A stretch of 64,000 nt of DNA from Chlorocebus sabaeus (taxonomy: Eukaryota > Chordata > Mammalia > Primates > Cercopithecidae): contig NC_132915.1 of NCBI RefSeq assembly GCF_047675955.1, forward strand, positions 48,560,026 to 48,624,025, read 5' to 3'. This document shows positions 48,401 to 57,400 of the stretch, piece after piece (the stretch's first letter is position 1; the number at the start of each line of letters is the position of its first letter). Made by a program: the position numbers and the translations under genes. The notes below the pieces were generated by a model, which made no database searches, had not been told where the DNA came from, and worked only from the letters and a program-made list of their open reading frames with translations.

Positions 48401-51400
48401 TATATCTGGATAACAATGTTAAATGTAAGCAGGAGATGTTTAGGTTTATCAGAAGAGACTATGAGTTTGAAAAGTAATGGTTAAACACTGCTTTCAGAGT
48501 TCGAGAGACGATATGCTTTCTAGGTTTAATTCAAAATCCATATGTAAGTAAAATGGGTTTACCCATTGGAGATTAAAGTTTAGTTACAGTGTAGGGTGAT
48601 AGTATACCATTTGTTTAATTGAGAGGATTTGAATTTTATAAGGATCTGTTCTTTACTGCATAGAAATTTATATTAAAAATCAGTTATAGTTTGTGTTAGC
48701 TGAAGGTGATAAGTACAGCAGTGGTACAGCTGAGGGTTCAGAGAGTAGCAAACTACATTAATAAAAGGAATAGTTCTGGATGGATGTTTAAGGGTTACCC
48801 CTTCCCCCACCAAAAGTGAGAAAGGATAGTAAGTATTAAAAATTTTCTTATGTTGGTGCCAACTTCCACGCTGTGGAACACTTATTCTTTACTGTTTGAG
48901 ATTGGTAGAAAATGAATAGAGAAATATTTTGGGTGAGGCCTAAATAGTTCCAACAGTAGAATTCGTTGGGAAAATATTTTTATGTGAACCAAAAAAATAG
49001 CCTAAGGAAGGAAGAAAACATTTGCTGTAACTTAAAATATAATTTTGACATGGATCTACCATTGTATTTTGAAACTGTGTAACTGTAGTAGCTCCTTATG
49101 TATATTTAGATTTACTTACAGCTTGAAAGTAATGAACAACTTGAATGAATTAAATAGTTTTTTGTGGCACACATTTTATTGTTTATAGGTTACTATCCCT
49201 GAAAAACCATTATTTCAGGAATGTATTCGTGGTGTTGCTTTTAGAAATGATTATTTGTGAAGTTAATACTCAGATTTTTTACCTTGTTTTATTTATTATT
49301 CCGAATAAAATAATATGGAGAGTCTTAATTTTGCCCAGTTTTGAGTAACTTTTATAAAACTTCTGGTAATCAAAACATTATTTTCTAAAACAAATGTGAA
49401 GTGTTTGCTCAATTGTATTTATTTATTTATTTATTTTGAGACAGAGTCTCACTCTGTTGCCCAGGCAACAGAGTTGCATTTGTGCAATCTTGGCTCACTG
49501 CGGTCTCTGCCTTCCGGGATCAAGTGATTCTCCTGCCTCAGCCTCCTGAGTAGCGGAATTACAGGTGCGTGCCACCACACCTGGCTAATTTTTTTGTATT
49601 TTTAGTAGAGATGAGGCTTCACCATGTTGGCCAGGTTGGTCTTAAACTGCTGACCTCAGGTGATCCACCTTGGCCTCCCAAAGTGCTGGGATTACAGGCA
49701 TGAGCCACCATGCCTGGCCTGCTCAGTTGTGTTTCAATAATTATAAAATGTGCCCAGGTGTAGTGTTTCACACCTGTAATCTCAGTACTTTTGGAGGCTG
49801 AGGCTGGAGAATCACTTGAGCCCAGGAGTTTAAGACCAGCCTGGGCAACATGGTGAGACTCCATCTATATAAAATAAAAAATTAGCCAGGAGTGGTGGTG
49901 CGTGCCCGTAGTGCACAGGCAGCTGAGGAGGAAAGATCACTTTAGTCCAGGAGGTCGAGGCTGCAGTGAGCTATGTTCACCCCACTGTAATGCAGCCTGG
50001 GTAACAGAGCAAGACTCTCTGTCTCAAAAAAAAAAAAAGCCTCCAAATTGTACAGAATAATGTAAATAACTTGTATCTATTCACCACAACTTTATTAATA
50101 GGCCGGGCATGGTGGCTCATACCTGTAATCCCAGCACTTTGGGAGGCCGAGGCAGACGAATCACCTGAGGTCAGGAGTTCGAGACCACCCTGGCCAACAT
50201 GGTGAAACTCCGTCTGTACTACAAAAATTAGCCAGGCATGGTGGTGGGCAGCTGTAATCCCCACTACTTGGGAGTCTGAGGCAAGAGAATTGCTTGAACC
50301 CAGGAGGCGGAGGTTGCAGTGAGCGGAGATCATGCCACTGCACTCCAGCCTGGGCGACAGAGGGAGACTCTGTCTCAAAAAAAAAAAAAAGAAAAAGAAA
50401 ATATTAGCAATAAATTTGAAATATCTAGATAGTCCTCCATAACCATATTTTGTTCCTGTCTCCCAGAGAGGAGCTCCAGATCCAACCATCATCTTGGATA
50501 AATTCCAAATCCAACCATCATCTTATATTTGGAGTTTATCATGCACATGTATTTTTAAAACATTTATTATATATGTATTAATCTAAATAAAATGTTTTGC
50601 ATACTTACACATTTTTTTCCACTTGAATAGTTTTCTGTGAATTGCTTTTTTTGCTTACCATTCTTTGTAAGGTTCATCCAGTTCATTTTCAATGGTGATC
50701 AATGTCGACGGACATTTAGGTTGTATCTAGATCTTTGATGTTAGAAACAAGGCTGTTCTGATCATCATTGTATATATTTCCTTGAGTATATGCTCAGGAA
50801 TTCCTCTGAAGCGTATACCTGGAAGCGCTAATGTTGCTTGGTAGGGAATGAGCATTTTCAACTTAATAACTAATAATAGATTACTCTCCCAAGTTTACTC
50901 TGTCCTCAGCAGATGAAAGTTCTCTTTGTTTCATATCCTTGCCAACACTTGCGGTCAGACTTTTACATTTTTTACGAATTTGATGGTAATGGTATTTCAC
51001 TGTGGCTTTAATTCACATTTCCTTAATTAGTAGCAAATGCAGCATTTGCATACCTTTGTGCTCCTTGGTTTTCCTCTCCTGTGAATTGGATGTTCCTTTT
51101 GTTGGTGCGTTTTGCTGTTAGATTGTCTTTTTCTTTTGATTTGTAGAAGTTGTATATATAATCAGGAATTAATTATTGGTCTGCTGTATGCATTCCAAAT
51201 AGCTTCTCCCACATTGTGACCTGTCATTCCATTCTGTTTTTGGTGTCTTTTGATAAACAGAGATTTATTTTAATTTATCAAATTTTAAATTTCTCTTTAT
51301 GGAGTACTGTTTTCTGATTCTTATATATGAAATATTTCACCTTGAGGCCATGAAATACTATCATGGTTATTTTTTAAGTTGTGAGGTTTACCTGTCTCAT

Positions 51401-54400
51401 TTAGTTATTTAATTCAGCTAAACTTGATGTGACATATCACTTTCTATATTTGTATAGATATGTATCCGGGCTTATTCTTTTCCTTTGATTTTTTTCAGTC
51501 TCTTGCCAGTATTATACTATCTTAATGGCTTTAAAATTAAGTTGTCTACAACATGAATGAACCTTGAAAACATTATGTTAAAAGACCTTATATTATGATT
51601 TAATTTATATGAAATGTCCAAAGCAGGCAAATCTTTAGAGGCAGAAAGTAGATTGATTAGTGATTGCCTTGGAATGGAGAGGATGGGAGTATTGGAAACT
51701 AAGTGACTATGGGATTTCTTTTTGAGGTGATGAAAATATTCTAAAATTGCTTGTAGGCTGGGAGCAGTGGCTCATGCCTGTAATCCCAGTACTTTGGGAG
51801 GCTGAGGCGGGTGGATCTTCTGAGGTCGGGAGTTTGAGACTAGCTTGACCAACATGGAGAAACCCCGTCTCTACTAAAGTAACAAAGCTAGCCAGGTGTG
51901 GTGGCGCATGCTTGTGATCCCAGCTACTCGGGAGGCTGAGGCAGGAGAATTGCTTGAACCTGGGAGGCAGAGGTCGCAGTGATATGAGATTGCGTCATTG
52001 CACTCCAGCCTGGGCAACAAGAGCAAAACTCCGTCTCAAAAAAAAAAAAAAAAAAAAAAAAATTGATTGTAGTGGTGGTTACACAATTCCGTGAGTATAA
52101 TAAAAACCATTGAATTGCACACGTCACATGGGTGAATTGTATGGCATACGACTTTATCTCTTAATAAAACTGTTTTAAAAAGTCATGGTATGAGACCTTT
52201 TTTTGGCAGTGTCCATGGCGAATCCCCTTACTCATGTTCTTTTTGAAAATTGTTTTCACTCCATTTGGTCTTTTGTTTTTCCATATAAATTTTAATACCA
52301 TCTTGTTAAGCTCTACCCAAAATTACACTGGGATTTTTGTTAGAATTTTATTGTATTTATAGATTCGTTTGGAGGCAGATGATACCTTTTTGACACACAT
52401 TGAAAATATGCACAAGAAATATGACCCATGAATGTGGTATTTCACTTCATTGATCTTTCGAAATTTTTCAGTAAACTTTGTGTTTTCTCCAGAAAGATAA
52501 TTCACATCTTTTGTTAGACTTATTTGTTCCTATGTATCTTTCAGTTTTTATTGCTACTGTAAATGGTATTTTTAATTAGACTTTCTACTTGTTGCTGGGA
52601 AATGTAGTTGGTTTTTATATAGCGGCCTTATATCTAGCAACTTAGTTGAATTCTCTTAATTTGTATATTGTCTTCAATTTTCTGCCTATAAACATCACAT
52701 TTCTCTACTTATACTATCCTAATGTATTTTAAAATTTTTTGTCTTAATTCTCCAGCTAGGATCACTAGTGTAATGTTGAATATAAGTAGTTATAGTTGGT
52801 ATCTTGTCCTGTTTCTAATTTCAAAGGGGATGCTTTGAGCAGTTTATCATAAATTATGATTATTGGTATACAGCAGGGATTGACATCTGGTCCAAAGCTT
52901 ATTTTTGTAAATAAAGTTTTATTGGAACAGAGCCATGCTCATTCATTTACATATGGTCCATGCCTGCTTTCATGATGCAACAGCACATTTGAGTAGTTAT
53001 GACAGAGATGGGGTTTCGCCACGTTGGCCAGGCTGGTTTCAAACTCCTGGCCTAAAGTGATATGCCTACATCAGCCTCCCAAAGTGCTGGGATTACAGGT
53101 GTAAGCCACCCTGCCTGGCTACAAAAGATACATTATTAAATGAAAAAAATCAAGGTGGTAATTGTGTATTGCAATGTGCTGCTAGTTGCGCAAAAGAAAA
53201 GGCAGGGAATAGTTGTATTTACTTGTATCTGCTAGTTTTGGAATAAAGACACATTAAAATATGCTCAAGAAACTAGTGATTATGTATTATGGGGGTGAGG
53301 GAACTGATCAGACGTGGAACAAGGGTGTGTGTATGTGTTTAAGTTATTTTTGAGCTGTGTGATCATATTAAAGTTTTAAAACTCCCAGTGTGATGGTGGA
53401 TTTGTCAATTGCATTTTATAGTTATTTGGACATTTGCTTTATGTACTTAATTAAGGCTGTGTTATGAGGGACACTCAAGTTCAAAATGGTTCTGCAGTTA
53501 AATGAATACTTTTATCTTGTAGCTACTTTAAAAAAAATCACTGATGCTCTTGTTGTTAGTTTGTGCTTTTCTTCTCATTAATACATGATGTTAGATATAT
53601 TATCTTTGGTATATCTTTTCCCATCCTTTTAATTTCAGATATTCTGGGTATAGTATATAACTGGCATTAGAAATCCAATCTAACATTTGTCTTTTTGTTG
53701 AAGAATCCATTAATTTACATGTATTGTTATATATTTGAATATTTCTGTCTCATTTTGTCCTTTTTGTTTTGCTGTTATTCTTTTCTCTCAGATTGAATGA
53801 ATTACTGTTTTTTTCTCATCTGCTTACCTAAATGTTATATTATGTGTGTGTATATATATATGTATAATTTCATATTTATGTTCCTTTAATGATTCCTCTT
53901 AATTTTTTAATATGGGTGCTTAGAACTTGAAATTAATATTTTACTCTTTTTTCAAGCAGTAAAGTAGACTTTAAAATACTTTAATTGGCAACATCCTCTT
54001 TTACTGGTACAAAAACAATAAATTTTACAATTAATGGCCCTTTAGGTTAGATGAGATGCATTTCATCTACCTACAGCAGCCCTGTGTATTAGGTACATTA
54101 TCAGTCCTCATTTTGTAGATCAGAAAATTGAGTAACAGACGAGTTGAGTGATTTATACAAAGTCACACAGATAATAAATGTCAGAGCCAGATTACAAATG
54201 GATGATAATCCAGACAATAATGACAATATTTTATTTGGGGGAGGGGTTAAAAGATAGCACTAAAATTGCGATGACATAAAATGAGATAAATTGATCAGAG
54301 TTAAACTTGACATGCCATCACTTTTAAGACACAGTTTCAAGAGATGTTAAAATATGTCTTTTAACAGTACCAGGCACAAAGGAAGTGTTAGCTCTTTTAT

Positions 54401-57400
54401 TAGACATTTATTCTTACAGAGAGGATATTATGTTTGCTTCCATTCTGGTGGCATTAAGCCAGGGAGCACTTGAAGTTAGTTATTTTGACTTACAGTTTCT
54501 TGTGCCATGCCAGTAGCGTGCAGTCAAACTCATAACCCATTAGTTGGCAGGCATACAGTAATGAATTCTCAAGGGAGATCCCTCCCCTAATCAAAATCCA
54601 AGCTGAGGGAGCTATGCTATGAGGACACAAGGCATAAGAATGATGCAATGATTAGCCGGGTGTGGTGGCATGTGCCTGTAATGCCAACTACTTGGGAGGC
54701 TGAGGCAGGAAAATCGCTTGAACCTGGAAGGAAGAGGTTGCAGTGAGCTGAGATTGTGCCACTGTACTATAGCCTGGGCAACAGAGTGAGACTTCCCCTC
54801 GGGGTGGGGGCGGGGGGCGAAGAATGATACAATGGACTTTGGGGACTTGGGGGAAAGGGTGGGAGGGGGTTGAGGAATAAAAGACTACACATGAGGCCAG
54901 GCGCGGTGGCTCATGCCTGTAGCCCCAGCACCTTGGGGAGGCCAAGGCAGGCGGATCACGAGGTCAGGAGATCGAGACCATCCTGGCTACAACGGTGAAA
55001 CTCTGTCTCTACTAAAAATACAAAAAATTAACTGGATATAGTGCCACACGCCTGTAGTCCCAACTACTTGGGAGCCTGAGGCAGGAGAATCGCTTGAACC
55101 CGGGAGGTGGAGGTCACAGTGAGCCAAGATCGCACCTCTGCACTCCAGTCTGGGCGACAGAGCAAAGACTACACGTGGGGTACAGTGTATACTACTTGGG
55201 TGATGGGTGCACCTAAATCTCAGAAATCATCACTAAAGAACTAATTCATGTAACCAGATACCACCTGTTCCCCCAAAACCTATTGAAATTTTTAAAAAAT
55301 TGACATATTTTGTTAAAAGATTTAAAGTATGCAAAAAAAGATTCCAAAATGCAATCACTTGCTTAGAAAAAAAACTACATGTGAACTGCACTGAGTACTA
55401 AAGAACAATACTATAAAATAGAACCTGATTAAAATAAAAAATAATTTAATTTTTTATTAAAAATTAAATTTTTATTAAATTTATTAATTTCATTAATCAG
55501 CTAATATAAAGGTACAACCAGGATTCCAGGTTGATCCTAAAGCTGGAATCTCTGCCCTTTTCATTATGCCATGCTACATTTAGAGAAACCTAAGCAATTC
55601 ACTGACTTAGGGAAAGGGCTTAGAATTGTAGCATTTTGGGTTAAAAAAAGAATCAGGCTGGGTGCGGTGGCTCATGCCTGTAATCCCAGCATTTCGGGAG
55701 GCCGAGTTAGGGGGATCACACGAGGTCAGGAGTTCGAGACCAGCCTGGCCAACATGATGAAACCCTGTCTTTACTAAAATAAAAAATTAGCTGGGCGTGG
55801 TGGCACTCTCCTGTAATCCTAGCTACTTAGGACACTGAGGCCAGAGAATTGCTTGAACCTGGAAGGCGGAGGTTGCAGTGAGCTGAGATCGTACCACTGC
55901 ACTCCAGCCTAGATGACAGAGTGAGACTCTGTCTCAAAAAAAAAAAAGGAAAAAAAGAAGAAAAAGCAGAGTCAGCCTTTCAAGCGTACTAGTTTTATTT
56001 GGAAGTTTCAGTTCTAGCATACTTCTTGGTGAGACTGAAACTTGGTCTTCTGTTCTGTGAGAAGCCTTTAAAATCCAAGGCTGTCTGTTAATCCTCAGGG
56101 CAGATGTGGCCTTGGTGTTACTCTGGGTTTTCAACCCCTGAAGATTTCCCCGATTTTCTTGCCAGCTTAGCCATGAATTTTAAAGAACATTTGTTATATT
56201 TATGTTAACTTTTGTAAAAAGAGGGCTTTTTAGGCAGTTCTGTCTGTTGTATTTTATATTCTTATATTCTTGGAATATATATATATACACACACACAGAT
56301 ACATATATTTTGTATTTTTGTAATATAAAGTTTTGGAAACAGAAGCTTTTAGTAATACCTTTAAAAATGGTCATCTCTATGGCTTTGGGTTTTTTTTTGT
56401 TTTTTTTTGTTTTGTTTTTGAGGCAGAGTCTTGCTCTGTTGCCCAAGCTGAAGTGCAGTAGCGCAATCTCGGCTCACTGCAACCGCCGCCTCCTAGGCTC
56501 AAGTGATTCTTCTACCTCAGCCTCCTGAGTAGCTGGGATTACAGGTGCACACCACCACACCCGGCTAATTTTTGTGCTTTTAGTAGAGACGGTGTTTCAC
56601 CATGTTGGCCAGGGTGGTCTGGCTTTGGTTTTTGTTGTTTCATGATCATAGATTATATTGAATAATGGTGTTATGATTAATTTATTTTTAACTGTGAGGG
56701 CTGGATGAACTACATATACTTTTAATCCTTACTTAAATTCCAATTCTTCTCTTTCGGCACACAGCATTTTAGAAGCCTACCAGTAGGTAGTTTGAAGTCT
56801 CAAGTCAACTAGATTTGACTCTTAGAATATTATAATTCTAGAATGTAGTTTTTGAAGCTAGACTTCAGTGTTGTATTCCTGACTCCAGCATTGAAAATAC
56901 ATGTTGGAAGGTTAGAATGAGATGGCTAAATTTGACAGAGGTTGGTTGAATGAAAAGAGAACTTCCCTGAAATTCACTTATTCAAACTGTTTGCATCAGT
57001 TATGACTGCAGTAAAAACATCTTTTCCATTTTCTAGTTTTAGGTTGATGCAAGAATTTTGTTTAGTAAAGGCAGATTATGAATAACACATTTTATGAGTT
57101 TTGTTCTGATTTAATAGATCAGATGAAAAGAAGAACATGAACTGGAAGCAACTTCCCAAAAAGCCATGCAAAAATCTACTTAGCACCTTAAAGAAATTGT
57201 ATCCCCAGCTGTCTTCAGGTAATGTGAGGGAAAAGGAATACTATTAATGAAGGAATGTATATGAGAAAATTCTTCTTAAATTTAACATAGTACCATTTTC
57301 TGTTTTTCTTTCCTTTGTTAGTTCACCGAAAAACTCAAGAAGGCTCAGCGATTGACATGACTCCAATTGAAGCAGATTTCTCCTGGCAAAAGAAGATGAC

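Larger units (their letters stand above)
48198..57117 (+). other. DENND4A intron after coding exon 9 (8,920 bp)
   Basis: Contents are L1M fragments in both orientations, a hAT-like relic, a MIR, an L1 3' end and about nine Alu copies, listed separately. No recognisable feature is seen in 48198-49405, 53125-53535, 54205-54650, 55325-55650, 55950-56375 (except a short TA/CA run at about 56275-56300) and 56625-57117. Confidence 0.85.
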
